A program made the position numbers and the translations under genes. From Pseudomonas sp. MIACH (lineage in GTDB: Bacteria; Pseudomonadota; Gammaproteobacteria; Pseudomonadales; Pseudomonadaceae), in the NCBI RefSeq assembly GCF_001269925.1, contig NZ_LHVO01000064.1, positions 62,001 through 126,000 on the forward strand: a stretch of 64,000 bases of DNA, written 5' to 3'. Positions 44,018-52,876 of the stretch are shown piece after piece (positions within the stretch are counted from its first letter, which is position 1; each line of letters starts with the position of its first letter). The notes below the pieces were generated by a model that ran no database searches, was not told the DNA's origin, and was given only the letters and a program-made list of their open reading frames with translations.

Positions 44018-44527
44018 TTAGACCGCTACAGCCCGTGGCTCGCTGCGACGGATCGCCCGCACCTTGTGCAGGGTGTCGGCGCACGTACGTGCAGCTTCCT
44101 GGCCCTTGTGCACGAAGTGATCGTGGAAGAACGCGTGGTGTTCGCTGCCGGCATGGAAGTGATGCGGGGTCAGGGACACCGAGAACACCGGCACTTCAGT
44201 TTCCAGCTGAACCTGCATCAGGCCGCTGACCACCGATTGGGCGACGAATTCGTGACGGTAGATCCCGCCGTCCACCACCAGCGCGGCGGCAACGATACCG
44301 GCGTAACGACCGGTCTTGGCCAGCAGCTTGGCGTGCAGGGGCATTTCAAAGGCACCGCCGACTTCGAAGAAATCGATGTCCGATTCCTGGTAGCCCTGGG
44401 CGATCATTTCGGCGAGGAAGCCTTTGCGGGATTGGTCGACAATATCCTTGTGCCAGCAGGCCTGGATAAACGCGACGCGCTCGCCGTGATGGTTTTTGCT
44501 TTTGCTGTCGATTGCGGTGGGTTGCAT
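44018..44527 (-). CDS. ribH: 6,7-dimethyl-8-ribityllumazine synthase, RibH2-like
   Basis: 169 residues. The lumazine-synthase core is seen in VAFIQACWHKDIVDQSRKGFL, FFEVGGAFEMPLHAKLL (key GAFEMP) and VVDGGIYRHEFVAQSVVSGLM (catalytic His). Length and sequence resemble the type-2 (RibH2) enzymes rather than the usual RibE. It makes the riboflavin precursor. Its mRNA starts with an FMN riboswitch, and its ribosome site lies within a hairpin. A second, housekeeping ribH is expected elsewhere. Confidence 0.9.
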   Translation of the reverse strand: MQPTAIDSKSKNHHGERVAFIQACWHKDIVDQSRKGFLAEMIAQGYQESDIDFFEVGGAFEMPLHAKLLAKTGRYAGIVAAALVVDGGIYRHEFVAQSVVSGLMQVQLETEVPVFSVSLTPHHFHAGSEHHAFFHDHFVHKGQEAARTCADTLHKVRAIRRSEPRAVAV

Positions 44528-44534
44528 GTTCTGA

Positions 44535-44557
44535 CTCCTGTTTAAGAAAAAAACAGG
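44535..44557 (-). promoter_or_regulatory. Hairpin covering the ribH ribosome-binding site
   Basis: On the minus strand CCTGTTT and AAACAGG form a stem around TTTTCTT, with the Shine-Dalgarno AGGAG overlapping the right arm, 8 bases before the ATG. It could serve as the off-state structure of the FMN riboswitch upstream. Confidence 0.65.
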
Positions 44558-44640
44558 GCGTTATGAATCGAATGGGATTTAAGGGTACGAACCGCTGAGT
44601 CATGCAGGCATGAGTCCAGCGTGCGGCCCTTAGGTGCCAA

Positions 44641-44807
44641 TCCCGTTCTCTCTTCATCCGGACTATGACCGTCGGCCCCGGGATCACACCGGGTCTGCTG
44701 ACCTTGTCGCCGTCCTGCCTGAGCAGTTCGAGGCGCCAAGCGCTCGCGGGCTATGCACATTGCGTGCAATTACCGCCGGTGGGGAATTGCACCCCGCCCT
44801 GAGAACG
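44641..44807 (-). promoter_or_regulatory. FMN riboswitch (RFN element)
   Basis: Read on the minus strand, the conserved blocks appear in order: TTCTCAGGGCGGGGTGCAAT, CCCCACCGGCGGTAA, AGCCCGCGAGCG, GACCCGGTG, GATCCCGGGGCCGACGGTCA, AGTCCGGATGAAGAGAGAAC. These are the FMN aptamer junctions. FMN binding is expected to reduce ribH expression. Confidence 0.95.
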
Positions 44808-45001
44808 TTGCCACCAGAACCCTGGCGGCGGAGAGTTTTTAACATGGTTTTTCAGAAACTGCACGAGCGCCGTATCGATAAGCTATATCGGTTTGTTTGG
44901 TTGGTATTCGATTGAGAACGCGCGGGGCTTGATATTCCGCGGCTTTGCCCGCAGTAATCATCCTCATAAGAATCTTAATGAACCCCTTCGAGGCTTGTTT
45001 C

Positions 45002-46006
45002 ATGTCTGTGATCGACCTGCGCAGCGACACCGTGACCCAACCCACCGCCGGCATGCTCGACGCCATGGCCACCGCCGTCAGCGGCGATGACGTCTACGGC
45101 GAAGACCCCAGTGTCAACCGCCTGGAGGCCGAACTGGCCAAGCGCCTGGGCTTTGCGGCCGCGCTGTTCGTGCCCACCGGCACCATGAGCAACCTGCTGG
45201 CGCTGATGGCCCATTGTGAGCGCGGCGAGGAATACATCGTCGGCCAGCAGGCCCACACCTACAAATACGAAGGCGGTGGCGCGGCGGTGCTGGGTTCGAT
45301 CCAGCCACAGCCGCTGGAAGTGCAGGCGGATGGCTCCCTTGATCTGAATCACGTGCTCGAAGCCATCAAGCCCGACGACTTCCACTTCGCCCGCACCCGC
45401 CTGCTGGCCCTGGAAAACACCATGCAGGGCAAGGTGCTGCCGCTGGACTACCTGGCGAAGGCGCGGGCGTTTACCCGCGAACACGGCCTGGCCCTGCATC
45501 TGGATGGCGCACGAATCTACAACGCGGCGGTCAAGCTTGGGGTCGATGCGCGGGAGATCGCCCAGCATTTCGACTCGGTGTCGGTGTGCCTGTCCAAGGG
45601 CCTCGGTGCGCCGATTGGCTCGGTGCTGTGCGGCTCCACGGCGTTGATCGCCAAGGCACGCCGTTTGCGCAAGATGGTCGGCGGAGGCATGCGCCAGGCC
45701 GGTTCCCTGGCGGCGGCGGGGCTCTATGCCTTGGATCACCAGGTACAACGCCTGGTCGACGACCACGCCAACGCCCAGTGGTTGGGGGATGAACTGCGCC
45801 AGGCCGGGTATTCGGTGGAGCCGGTGCAGACCAACATGGTCTACGTGCAGATCGGCGACCAGGCCCAGGCCTTGAAGGCGTTTGCTGCCGAGCGTGGGAT
45901 CAAGTTGAGTGCTGCGCCGCGTCTGCGCATGGTGACTCATTTGGATGTGAGCCGGGCGCAGATCGAACAGGTGCTCGCGACATTCGTCGAATTTTCGCGC
46001 AAATGA
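45002..46006 (+). CDS. ltaE: Low-specificity L-threonine aldolase
   Basis: 334 residues from the ATG at 45002. RSDTVTQPTAGMLDAM near the N-terminus and YGEDPSVNRLE are family hallmarks, and the PLP lysine lies in VSVCLSKGLGAPIGS (near residue 205). It splits threonine or allo-threonine into glycine and acetaldehyde. Upstream in-frame codons lack a ribosome site; CGAGGCTTGTTTC precedes the chosen ATG. Single gene between ribH and alaS. Confidence 0.94.
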   Translation: MSVIDLRSDTVTQPTAGMLDAMATAVSGDDVYGEDPSVNRLEAELAKRLGFAAALFVPTGTMSNLLALMAHCERGEEYIVGQQAHTYKYEGGGAAVLGSIQPQPLEVQADGSLDLNHVLEAIKPDDFHFARTRLLALENTMQGKVLPLDYLAKARAFTREHGLALHLDGARIYNAAVKLGVDAREIAQHFDSVSVCLSKGLGAPIGSVLCGSTALIAKARRLRKMVGGGMRQAGSLAAAGLYALDHQVQRLVDDHANAQWLGDELRQAGYSVEPVQTNMVYVQIGDQAQALKAFAAERGIKLSAAPRLRMVTHLDVSRAQIEQVLATFVEFSRK

Positions 46007-46072
46007 CCGTGCAGACCGTCTAATTGAACCTCTCTATCGCATAAACACGCTGTACCACCGGCAAAGGGCCGA

Positions 46073-46078
46073 TATAAT
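46073..46078 (+). promoter_or_regulatory. Putative alaS -10 element
   Basis: TATAAT lies 74 bases before the alaS ATG. The -35 region (CTGTAC at 17-base spacing) is weak. Confidence 0.5.
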
Positions 46079-46151
46079 GCGGCCTTTTGCCGTCGCTCCG
46101 TCTGATGATGTTGCGCACTGGCCTTTGGCCGCAGCCTCCGTGGAAGAACCT

Positions 46152-48770
46152 ATGAAAAGCGCAGAAATCCGTGAAGCCTTCCTTCGCTTCTTCGAAGAGC
46201 AAGGTCACACCCGTGTCTCCTCCAGCTCCTTGATCCCAGGCAATGACCCCACCCTGCTGTTCACTAACGCGGGGATGAACCAGTTCAAGGACTGCTTCCT
46301 GGGCCAGGAAAAACGCGCCTACACCCGCGCCACCAGCAGCCAGAAGTGCGTGCGTGCCGGCGGCAAGAACAGTGACCTGGAAAATGTCGGCTACACCGCC
46401 CGCCACCACACGTTCTTCGAAATGCTGGGTAACTTCAGCTTTGGTGACTATTTCAAGAAAGACGCGATTACCTTCGCCTGGACCTTCCTGACCGGCGTGT
46501 TGAAGCTGCCCAAGGAAAAGCTCTGGGTGACCGTCTACGCGACGGACGACGAAGCGTATGACATCTGGACCAAGGAAATCGGGGTGCCCGTCGAGCGCAT
46601 GATTCGCATCGGCGACAACAAGGGCGCGCCTTACGCGTCCGATAACTTCTGGACCATGGGCGATACCGGCCCGTGCGGCCCATGCACCGAGATCTTCTAC
46701 GATCACGGCGCCGACATCTGGGGTGGCCCACCGGGCTCGCCGGAAGAAGACGGCGACCGTTACATCGAGATCTGGAACAACGTGTTCATGCAGTTCAACC
46801 GCACCGCCGATGGCGTGTTGCATCCGCTGCCAGCGCCGTCGGTGGACACCGGCATGGGTCTGGAGCGGATCAGTGCGGTGATGCAGCACGTTCACTCCAA
46901 CTACGAGATCGACCTGTTCACCAACCTGCTGAGCGCGTCGGCTGCAGCCATTGGTTGTGCCAATGAAAGCCAGTCGTCCCTCAAGGTGGTGTCGGACCAC
47001 ATCCGTTCCTGCGGTTTCCTGATCGCCGACGGTGTACTGCCGTCCAACGAAGGCCGTGGCTACGTGCTGCGTCGTATCATCCGTCGCGCCTGCCGTCACG
47101 GTAACAAGCTGGGCGCCACTGGCAGCTTCTTCTACAAGATCGTCGCCGCCTTGGTGGCCGAGATGGGCGACGCCTTCCCGGAACTCAAGCAACAGCAAGG
47201 CAACATCGAGCGTGTACTCAAGGCTGAGGAAGAGCAATTCTCCAAGACCCTGGAACACGGCTTGAAGATTCTGGAACAGGACTTGGCTGAGCTCAAAGGC
47301 ACTGTGGTGCCGGGCGATGTCGTGTTCAAGCTGTACGACACCTATGGCTTCCCGATGGACCTGACCGCCGACATCGCCCGTGAACGCGAGTTGACCGTCG
47401 ACGAGGCCGGTTTTGAGCGTGAGATGGAAGCCCAGCGCGTGCGTGCCCGTTCCGCCAGTTCCTTTGGCCTGGACTACAACACCCTGGTCAAGGTTGATGT
47501 ACCCACCGAATTCACCGGTTACAAGGCGACCGTTGGCTCGGCCAAGATCGTGGCCATTTATAAAGACGGCAAGTCGGTTGACGTGTTGAGCGAAGGCGAC
47601 GAGGCGGTTGTGGTCCTGGACCAGACGCCGTTCTACGCTGAATCCGGTGGCCAGGTCGGTGACTGTGGTTTCCTGAGCTCGACCTCCGGTCGCTTTGAAG
47701 TGCGCGACACCACCAAGACCGGTGGTGCGTTCCTGCATCACGGTGTGTTGGTACTGGGCAACCTGACCGTCGGTGCGCCGGTGGACACCCAGGTTGATGC
47801 CGACGTACGTCATGCCACCGCGCTGAACCACTCGGCCACCCACTTGCTGCACGCCGCGCTGCGCCAGGTGCTGGGCGAGCATGTCCAGCAGAAAGGTTCG
47901 TTGGTCGATAGCCAGCGCCTGCGTTTCGACTTCAGCCACTTCGAAGCGATCAAGCCTGAGCAGATCAAGGCCCTGGAAGACATCGTCAACGCGCAAGTAC
48001 GCCAGAACACCCCGGTAGAAACCGAAGAAACCGACATCGAGACCGCCAAGGCCAAGGGCGCCATGGCGCTGTTCGGCGAGAAGTATGGCGACAACGTGCG
48101 TGTACTGAGCATGGGTGGCGACTTTTCGGTTGAGCTGTGTGGTGGTATCCATGCCAATCGCACCGGCGACATCGGCCTGCTGAAAATCATCAGCGAAGGT
48201 GGTGTGGCGTCGGGCGTACGTCGTATTGAAGCGGTGACCGGTGCTGCGGCACTGGCCTACCTGAATGCGGCTGAAGAACAACTCAAGGAAGCGGCCAGCC
48301 TGGTCAAGGGCAGCCGCGACAACCTGATCGACAAGTTGTCCGCCGTTCTGGAGCGCAACCGTGCGCTGGAGAAACAGCTGGAGCAATTGCAAGCCAAGGC
48401 CGCCAGCGCTGCGGGTGACGATCTGTCGGCTTCGGCCGTTGACGTCAAGGACGTGAAAGTCCTGGCTGCACGCCTGGACGGTCAGGACGGCAAGGCGCTG
48501 TTGGCCCTGGTCGATCAGTTGAAGAACAAGCTCGGCCGCGCAGTGATCCTGCTCGGCAGTGTCCATGAGGATAAGGTCGTGCTGGTTGCCGGTGTAACCA
48601 AAGACCTGACTGGCCAACTCAAGGCCGGTGATTTGATGAAGCAAGCCGCTGCGGCAGTAGGCGGGAAGGGCGGCGGTCGTCCGGACATGGCGCAAGGCGG
48701 TGGTGTAGACGCCAGTGCCCTGGACGCGGCCCTGGCCCTGACCGTGCCTTTTGTCGAAGCAGGTATTTAA
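46152..48770 (+). CDS. alaS: Alanyl-tRNA synthetase
   Basis: 872 residues, full length. The catalytic core begins MKSAEIREAFLRFFEEQGH, and the editing domain carries HSATHLLHAALRQVLG (key HxxxH near residue 560) and CGGIHANRTGDIG (Cys and His ligands near 665). The C-terminal domain with a coiled coil (EQLKEAASLVKG) completes it. It charges tRNA-Ala and edits mischarged Ser and Gly. The ATG at 46152 is chosen by homology; an upstream in-frame ATG at 46077 lies in the promoter. Followed by lysC, as in other pseudomonads. Confidence 0.97.
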   Translation: MKSAEIREAFLRFFEEQGHTRVSSSSLIPGNDPTLLFTNAGMNQFKDCFLGQEKRAYTRATSSQKCVRAGGKNSDLENVGYTARHHTFFEMLGNFSFGDYFKKDAITFAWTFLTGVLKLPKEKLWVTVYATDDEAYDIWTKEIGVPVERMIRIGDNKGAPYASDNFWTMGDTGPCGPCTEIFYDHGADIWGGPPGSPEEDGDRYIEIWNNVFMQFNRTADGVLHPLPAPSVDTGMGLERISAVMQHVHSNYEIDLFTNLLSASAAAIGCANESQSSLKVVSDHIRSCGFLIADGVLPSNEGRGYVLRRIIRRACRHGNKLGATGSFFYKIVAALVAEMGDAFPELKQQQGNIERVLKAEEEQFSKTLEHGLKILEQDLAELKGTVVPGDVVFKLYDTYGFPMDLTADIARERELTVDEAGFEREMEAQRVRARSASSFGLDYNTLVKVDVPTEFTGYKATVGSAKIVAIYKDGKSVDVLSEGDEAVVVLDQTPFYAESGGQVGDCGFLSSTSGRFEVRDTTKTGGAFLHHGVLVLGNLTVGAPVDTQVDADVRHATALNHSATHLLHAALRQVLGEHVQQKGSLVDSQRLRFDFSHFEAIKPEQIKALEDIVNAQVRQNTPVETEETDIETAKAKGAMALFGEKYGDNVRVLSMGGDFSVELCGGIHANRTGDIGLLKIISEGGVASGVRRIEAVTGAAALAYLNAAEEQLKEAASLVKGSRDNLIDKLSAVLERNRALEKQLEQLQAKAASAAGDDLSASAVDVKDVKVLAARLDGQDGKALLALVDQLKNKLGRAVILLGSVHEDKVVLVAGVTKDLTGQLKAGDLMKQAAAAVGGKGGGRPDMAQGGGVDASALDAALALTVPFVEAGI

Positions 48771-48864
48771 GGCACTGTTAACCCGCCCGTGGTCTAGTCA
48801 CGGGCTGTTCAGTGTTGGTTGATTGGATATTAGGCGCCCCTTTACGGGCTGAGGCGGCTTAGAA

Positions 48865-50106
48865 ATGGCTTTGATCGTACAGAAATTTGGAGGCACCTCG
48901 GTCGGCTCTGTCGAAAGAATCGAGCAGGTGGCCGACAAGGTTAAGAAATTCCGCGATGCCGGGGATGACCTGGTCGTGGTGCTGTCGGCCATGAGCGGCG
49001 AAACCAATCGCCTGATCGAACTGGCCAAGGCAATCAGTGGCGACCAACAGCCGCTGCCACGCGAGCTGGATGTGATCGTGTCCACCGGCGAGCAGGTGAC
49101 TATCGCCTTGCTGGCCATGGCGCTGAACAAGCGTGGCGTGCCGGCGGTGTCCTACACTGGCAGTCAGGTGCGCATTCTCACTGACAGCGCGCACACTAAG
49201 GCGCGCATCCTGCAGATCGATGATCAGAAAATCCGCACTGATCTGAAAGCCGGCCGTGTGGTAGTTGTAGCGGGCTTCCAGGGTGTGGACGAGCAAGGCA
49301 ACATCACCACCCTCGGGCGTGGCGGTTCTGACACCACCGGTGTGGCCCTGGCTGCGGCCCTCAAGGCTGATGAGTGCCAGATCTACACCGATGTGGACGG
49401 CGTCTACACCACCGACCCGCGCGTTGTGTCCGTGGCCCAGCGCCTGGACAAGATCACCTTTGAAGAGATGCTGGAAATGGCCAGCCTCGGTTCCAAGGTG
49501 TTGCAGATCCGCGCGGTAGAGTTCGCCGGCAAGTACAACGTTCCGCTGCGCGTATTGCACAGCTTCAAAGAGGGTCCGGGCACCCTCATTACTATTGATG
49601 AAGAGGAATCCATGGAACAGCCGATCATTTCCGGCATCGCTTTCAACCGCGATGAAGCCAAGCTGACTATCCGTGGCGTGCCAGACACCCCCGGCGTGGC
49701 CTTCAAGATCCTGGGCCCGATCAGCGATGCCAATGTTGAAGTCGACATGATCGTGCAGAACGTCTCGCACGATAACACCACCGATTTCACCTTCACCGTG
49801 CACCGCAACGAGTACGATGCGGCATTGAAAATCCTGGAGAACACCGCGAGCGAAATTGGCGCCCGTGAAGTGGTCGGCGATACCAAGATTGCCAAGGTGT
49901 CGATCGTAGGCGTGGGCATGCGTTCCCATGCCGGCGTTGCCAGCCGCATGTTCGGGGCTCTGGCCAAGGAAAGCATCAATATCCAGATGATCTCTACCTC
50001 GGAAATCAAAGTCTCGGTGGTGATCGAAGAGAAGTACCTGGAGTTGGCTGTACGCGCGCTGCATACCGCTTTTGAGCTGGACGCTCCGGCCCGACAGGGC
50101 GAGTGA
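48865..50106 (+). CDS. lysC: Aspartate kinase
   Basis: 413 residues. The catalytic part has VQKFGGTSVGSVERIE at the N-terminus and GRGGSDTTGVALAAAL near 152-167. Two ACT domains follow (about 262-400; IRGVPDTPGVAFKI and VSIVGVGMRSHAGVA), the feedback sites for lysine and threonine. It phosphorylates aspartate at the head of lysine, threonine and methionine synthesis. An internal in-frame ATG with a ribosome site may also produce the ACT part alone (next entry). A terminator follows. Confidence 0.96.
   Translation: MALIVQKFGGTSVGSVERIEQVADKVKKFRDAGDDLVVVLSAMSGETNRLIELAKAISGDQQPLPRELDVIVSTGEQVTIALLAMALNKRGVPAVSYTGSQVRILTDSAHTKARILQIDDQKIRTDLKAGRVVVVAGFQGVDEQGNITTLGRGGSDTTGVALAAALKADECQIYTDVDGVYTTDPRVVSVAQRLDKITFEEMLEMASLGSKVLQIRAVEFAGKYNVPLRVLHSFKEGPGTLITIDEEESMEQPIISGIAFNRDEAKLTIRGVPDTPGVAFKILGPISDANVEVDMIVQNVSHDNTTDFTFTVHRNEYDAALKILENTASEIGAREVVGDTKIAKVSIVGVGMRSHAGVASRMFGALAKESINIQMISTSEIKVSVVIEEKYLELAVRALHTAFELDAPARQGE
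49612..50106 (+). CDS. Predicted aspartate kinase beta subunit (internal start in lysC)
   Basis: Within lysC, AAGAGGAATCC lies just before an in-frame ATG at 49612 (MEQPIISGIAFNRDEAKLT). The position equals the known internal start of the beta subunit in Corynebacterium glutamicum aspartokinase (MEEAVLTGVATDKSEAK). The product would be 164 residues holding both ACT domains. In alpha2-beta2 enzymes this subunit binds the inhibitors. That it is made here is inference from the ribosome site and alignment. Confidence 0.6.
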   Translation: MEQPIISGIAFNRDEAKLTIRGVPDTPGVAFKILGPISDANVEVDMIVQNVSHDNTTDFTFTVHRNEYDAALKILENTASEIGAREVVGDTKIAKVSIVGVGMRSHAGVASRMFGALAKESINIQMISTSEIKVSVVIEEKYLELAVRALHTAFELDAPARQGE

Positions 50107-50118
50107 GGCAATGCCAGG

Positions 50119-50147
50119 AAGGCGCGGTAACCCGCGCCTTTCATTTT
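50119..50147 (+). terminator. Terminator of lysC
   Basis: AAGGCGCGG / CCGCGCCTT with loop TAAC, followed by TCATTTTTT, 13 bases after the lysC stop. Confidence 0.88.
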
Positions 50148-50280
50148 TTGTAGGGCGCATGGTGTTTTGTGTGCGCTCGACAATACTTAGGCCGTTAGGG
50201 CTATGACTATTGAGTCGTAGGTCGAACGCCTTTTTTTTGCAGACTGTTGTTCCTGAAATGAAATGCGTGAGGAGAAAGGT

Positions 50281-50469
50281 ATGCTGATTCTGACTCGTCG
50301 GTGCGCAGAAAGCCTGATTATCGGTGATGGCGAAATCACCGTGACCGTGCTCGGCGTCAAAGGCAATCAAGTACGTATCGGGGTGAATGCTCCGAAAGAG
50401 GTAGCGGTCCACCGCGAGGAAATCTACCTGCGGATCAAGAAAGAGAAGGACGAAGAACCAAGCCTTTAA
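50281..50469 (+). CDS. rsmA: RsmA/CsrA carbon storage and virulence regulator
   Basis: 62 residues, a complete CsrA-family protein: MLILTRRCAESLIIGDGEI at the start, GVKGNQVRIGVNAPKEVAVHREEIY in the middle. It binds GGA motifs in mRNA leaders to block translation and is itself titrated by RsmY/Z-type small RNAs. AGGAGAAAGGT precedes the ATG. Its position between lysC and the tRNA-Ser gene is the usual one in Pseudomonas. Confidence 0.97.
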   Translation: MLILTRRCAESLIIGDGEITVTVLGVKGNQVRIGVNAPKEVAVHREEIYLRIKKEKDEEPSL

Positions 50470-50488
50470 TTTTTATCGTTTTTTATGT

Positions 50489-50517
50489 TTGCAAACGGGG
50501 ATGAACGTGGTTAATAT
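50489..50517 (+). promoter_or_regulatory. Promoter of tRNA-Ser
   Basis: TTGCAA, a 17-base spacer and TAATAT lie 15 bases before the tRNA. A good sigma-70 arrangement. Confidence 0.6.
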
Positions 50518-50531
50518 ACGCCCCGTGTTGC

Positions 50532-50622
50532 GGAGAGCTGGCCGAGTGGCCGAAGGCGCTCCCCTGCTAAGGGAGTACACCTCAAAAGGGTGTCGGGGGT
50601 TCGAATCCCCCGTTCTCCGCCA
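50532..50622 (+). tRNA. tRNA-Ser(GCT)
   Basis: 91 bases with a 7-bp acceptor stem (GGAGAGC/GTTCTCC), a long variable arm typical of serine tRNA and an encoded CCA. The anticodon loop holds GCT, reading AGC and AGU. Confidence 0.96.
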
Positions 50623-50688
50623 TTATTTGCTTAGTACGTTGCAATCTGGTTTTTTCGTTAAGTTGTTGAAATCAAACGAAAAAATAGC

Positions 50689-50716
50689 TTTACATAGAGA
50701 TTGAACGGCCTATAAT
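50689..50716 (+). promoter_or_regulatory. Promoter of the tRNA-Arg pair
   Basis: TTTACA, a 16-base spacer and TATAAT end 14 bases before the first tRNA-Arg. A clear sigma-70 promoter. Confidence 0.7.
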
Positions 50717-50730
50717 GCGCGGCAACAAAT

Positions 50731-50807
50731 GCACTCGTAGCTCAGCTGGATAGAGTACTCGGCTACGAACCGAGCGGTCACAGGTTCGAATCCTGTCGAG
50801 TGCACCA
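50731..50807 (+). tRNA. tRNA-Arg(ACG), copy 1
   Basis: 77 bases with CCA encoded. The stem CTCGG/CCGAG encloses the loop CTACGAA, anticodon ACG (A34 read as inosine), decoding CGN codons. The acceptor stem is GCACTCG/CGAGTGC. Confidence 0.97.
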
Positions 50808-50879
50808 TTTAAGAGTTAGTTGCAGCAATGCAGGTGGCTCGGCTTCAACCAGTTGTGATCTGGTCTAAAAACACAATCT

Positions 50880-50956
50880 GCACTCGTAGCTCAGCTGGAT
50901 AGAGTACTCGGCTACGAACCGAGCGGTCACAGGTTCGAATCCTGTCGAGTGCACCA
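50880..50956 (+). tRNA. tRNA-Arg(ACG), copy 2
   Basis: Identical over all 77 bases to copy 1, 72 bases downstream. No promoter is evident in the gap, so both probably come from one transcript. Confidence 0.97.
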
Positions 50957-50963
50957 TACAAAC

Positions 50964-50990
50964 AAAAAGCCCGCCTAGTGCGGGCTTTTT
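50964..50990 (+). terminator. Terminator of the tRNA-Arg operon
   Basis: AAAAAGCCCGC / GCGGGCTTTTT with a 5-base loop, immediately after the second tRNA. Confidence 0.92.
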
Positions 50991-51293
50991 GCCGTCTGGG
51001 GTTTGTGTGGGTTTTTATCTTTTCTCTTCTCTGATGTGTTTTCCATTCGCGCGGCGGCGTCGCAGTGATAGGTGCAGCCAATACTCAGCTTTGGCTCGCA
51101 AGCGCTTGTTCTTTCCAGTTTTTTGACGTTAAAAACACACGCAAGGTGTATCATTGCGCCCGTCAGCCCCGCCGGGGCTTATGGAATACCTCCATGGACT
51201 TACCCAGTAGTTACTCAGTACCCCGTTTTACCAATCATGAATTGACTGATTGATCCTTCCGGCGTGCCCCGCTGCTGGGAGTGGAGTTCGCCT
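50991..51293 (+). other. Region upstream of mgtE
   Basis: No gene is supported. A possible promoter is TTGACG (51123-51128) with TGTATC 18 bases on (51147-51152). The leader to mgtE would be about 135 bases; no known magnesium riboswitch was recognised. Confidence 0.4.
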
Positions 51294-52736
51294 ATGACCG
51301 AAGTAGAAGTAAAGAAAACACAAGAAAGCCTGCAGGATCGCCTGGCGCAAGTTATCGAGCTGCTGCAGCGCCAGCGCGTGGTCGAAGATTTCACGCACCG
51401 CCAGGATGGTCCGAATAACGACCTCGTCGAAAACCTGGTCCACCGGCAAAACCTCGTCGAGTTGCAGCGCAAGCTTGATGACCTGCACTCCGCCGACGTA
51501 GCCTACATTCTCGAAGCCTTGCCGCTCGATGATCGACTGACCCTCTGGCAGTTGGTCAAGGCTGATCGCGACGGCGACATCCTGCTCGAAGTATCCGACT
51601 CGGTCCGTGAAACCCTGATCGCCGACATGGACGATCACGAACTCCTGGCTGCAGCCAGGGAGATGGACGCCGACGAACTGGCCGACCTCGCCCCTGAACT
51701 GCCCCGTGATGTTGTTCATGAGCTGATGGAGGCCCTCGATGGCCAGCAGCGTGAGCGCGTGCGCTCCGCGTTGTCCTACGATGAGGATCAGGTCGGCGCG
51801 CTGATGGACTTTGAGATGGTCACCATCCGCGAAGACGTCAGTCTGGAAGTGGTATTGCGTTACCTGCGCCGGCTCAAAGAGCTGCCGGGTCATACCGACA
51901 AACTGTTCGTGGTTGACTACGAAGGCATTCTCAAGGGCGTGCTGCCGATCAAGCGCCTGCTGGTAAACGATCCGGAGAAAAAAGTTGCTGACCTGATGGC
52001 CAGCGATACCGTGAGCTTTCACCCTGACGAAGATGCCTACGACGCGGCCCAGGCCTTTGAACGTTATGACTTGATCTCCGCTCCGGTGGTCGACAAGAAC
52101 GGCAAGCTGATCGGCCGTCTGACCATCGACGAAATCGTCGACCTGATTCGTGAAGAGAGTGAAACCGAAGTCCTCAACATGGCGGGTTTGCGTGAAGAGG
52201 AAGATATTTTTGCATCCGTCTGGCGCTCGCTGCATAACCGTTGGGCGTGGTTGGCGGTCAATCTGATTACCGCATTTATCGCTTCCCGTGTGATCGGGCT
52301 GTTCGAGGGTTCCATCGAAAAGCTGGTGGCCTTGGCGGCGTTGATGCCGATTGTGGCCGGCATTGGTGGCAACTCGGGTAACCAGACGATCACCATGATC
52401 GTGCGGGCCATGGCGCTGGATCAGGTGAGTACCGCCAACTCTTCGCGCCTGCTGCGCAAGGAGCTGGCGGTGGGCCTTATCAACGGACTGGTGTGGGGTG
52501 GGGTGATTGGTGTGGTGGCGTACTTGCTGTACGGCAGTTGGTCCCTTGGGGTGGTCATGACCGCTGCCATGACGCTCAACCTGCTGCTGGCCGCCCTGAT
52601 GGGGGTGCTGATCCCCATGACCCTGGCACGCCTTGGTCGCGACCCTGCCATGGGCGCCAGTGTGATGATCACGGCCATGACTGACAGTGGTGGCTTCTTC
52701 ATCTTCCTCGGTCTGGCGACGATCTTCTTGCTTTGA
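51294..52736 (+). CDS. mgtE: Magnesium transporter MgtE
   Basis: 480 residues from the ATG at 51294. The soluble N domain (about 30-150; ADVAYILEALPLDDR) precedes a tandem CBS pair (about 160-285; GLLP-like VLPIKRLL and RLTIDEIVDLI), and five membrane helices fill the C-terminus with GIGGNSGNQTITMIVRAMAL, the pore-forming signature (key GGNSGNQ). Intracellular Mg2+ closes the channel through the CBS domains. No ribosome site is strong; the ATG follows GGGAGTGGAG. Confidence 0.95.
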   Translation: MTEVEVKKTQESLQDRLAQVIELLQRQRVVEDFTHRQDGPNNDLVENLVHRQNLVELQRKLDDLHSADVAYILEALPLDDRLTLWQLVKADRDGDILLEVSDSVRETLIADMDDHELLAAAREMDADELADLAPELPRDVVHELMEALDGQQRERVRSALSYDEDQVGALMDFEMVTIREDVSLEVVLRYLRRLKELPGHTDKLFVVDYEGILKGVLPIKRLLVNDPEKKVADLMASDTVSFHPDEDAYDAAQAFERYDLISAPVVDKNGKLIGRLTIDEIVDLIREESETEVLNMAGLREEEDIFASVWRSLHNRWAWLAVNLITAFIASRVIGLFEGSIEKLVALAALMPIVAGIGGNSGNQTITMIVRAMALDQVSTANSSRLLRKELAVGLINGLVWGGVIGVVAYLLYGSWSLGVVMTAAMTLNLLLAALMGVLIPMTLARLGRDPAMGASVMITAMTDSGGFFIFLGLATIFLL

Positions 52737-52761
52737 CCTCCTCTCTCAAGCCGGCTCCTCC

Positions 52762-52860
52762 GTAGGAGCTGGCTTGCCAGCGAAAATCGTCAACGATACC
52801 GCGCAAAACCTGACTACCCACGGCGCTCCCAGGTTTTTCGCGAGCAAGCTTGCTTCTACA
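52762..52860. repeat. Inverted REP pair, family C, second copy
   Basis: About 99 bases starting GTAGGAGCTGGCTTGCCAGCG and ending CGCGAGCAAGCTTGCTTCTAC, with the same spacer core ATCGTCAACGATA as the copy at 34611. The two arms have diverged from each other. It lies between mgtE and the amrZ terminator. Confidence 0.85.
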
Positions 52861-52876
52861 AACTCCAGGCAAAAAA

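Noticed and set aside
46020..48695. 891-codon minus-strand frame opposite alaS
   Set aside because: Antisense shadow of alaS; length is due to codon bias only.
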